Assembly (NCBI GenBank): GCA_021793715.1
Contig: JAJYSF010000069.1
Location: forward strand, 1 to 5,983
From: Actinomycetes bacterium
GTDB taxonomy: Bacteria; Actinomycetota; Actinomycetes; Actinomycetales; Microbacteriaceae
Direction: 5' to 3'
DNA length: 5,983 nt
Positions 5,479-5,983 of the stretch are shown piece by piece. A model generated the notes under the pieces. It worked only from the letters and a program-made list of their open reading frames with translations, did not search any database and was not told the DNA's origin. A program made the position numbers and the translations under genes. How positions within the stretch are numbered: the stretch's first letter is position 1; every line of letters begins with the position of its first letter.

Positions 5479-5481
5479 AAT
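5453..5481 (+). promoter_or_regulatory. Candidate groEL promoter
   Basis: TTGCAC (5453-5458) and CAGAAT (5476-5481), 17 bp apart, form a plausible vegetative -35/-10 pair. The start of transcription would fall near 5488, inside the perfect CIRCE. Both hexamers are imperfect, but the arrangement with flanking operators is what HrcA-repressed chaperonin promoters look like. Confidence 0.5.
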
Positions 5482-5485
5482 GCTA

Positions 5486-5983
<498 letters not shown>

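Overview
The window looks like ordinary core chromosome from a high-GC actinobacterium, most likely Microbacteriaceae (Microbacterium or a close relative). The evidence is very high GC with G/C-ending codons, a mycobacterial-type ferredoxin sulfite reductase, an iron-sulfur APS reductase, a DUF3263 + LytR_C gene pair, and a groEL with no groES directly upstream and a HrcA/CIRCE operator. I see no mobile element, CRISPR array, tRNA or rRNA. The assignment rests on protein resemblance recalled from memory, not on a search.

Layout, left to right. (1) Positions 2-298: the last 98 codons of an inositol-monophosphatase/histidinol-phosphatase-like protein. (2) 299-410: a 112-bp gap with two short inverted repeats and the ribosome binding site of the next gene. 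(3) 411-2875: a two-gene sulfate-assimilation operon, sirA-type sulfite reductase then cysH, joined by an ATGA overlap. (4) 2883-2933: a perfect 24-bp hairpin between convergent cysH and msrB. (5) 2934-3338, minus strand: msrB, methionine-R-sulfoxide reductase. (6) 3339-3509: a divergent intergenic region rich in short GC repeats. (7) 3510-4475: a DUF2332 protein. (8) 4586-4858: a small DUF3263 protein. (9) 4889-5437: a membrane-anchored LytR_C protein resembling mycobacterial VirR. (10) 5438-5546: the groEL control region, with a perfect CIRCE and a second, degenerate CIRCE-like element. (11) 5547-5983: the first 145 codons of groEL.

How the genes fit together. CysH reduces APS to sulfite and SirA reduces sulfite to sulfide for cysteine synthesis. 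The APS-forming sulfurylase genes are not next to them. MsrB repairs oxidised methionine and GroEL folds proteins, so much of the window concerns sulfur redox chemistry and protein quality control, although these are separate transcription units.

Nothing here is clearly a new system. The points most worth a second look are: three genes (msrB, DUF3263, LytR_C) whose -10-like hexamer lies only 6-7 nt before the start codon, suggesting leaderless transcription; the paired CIRCE elements bracketing the groEL promoter; the perfect 24-bp convergent hairpin; and the DUF3263-VirR-like pair of poorly understood genes.
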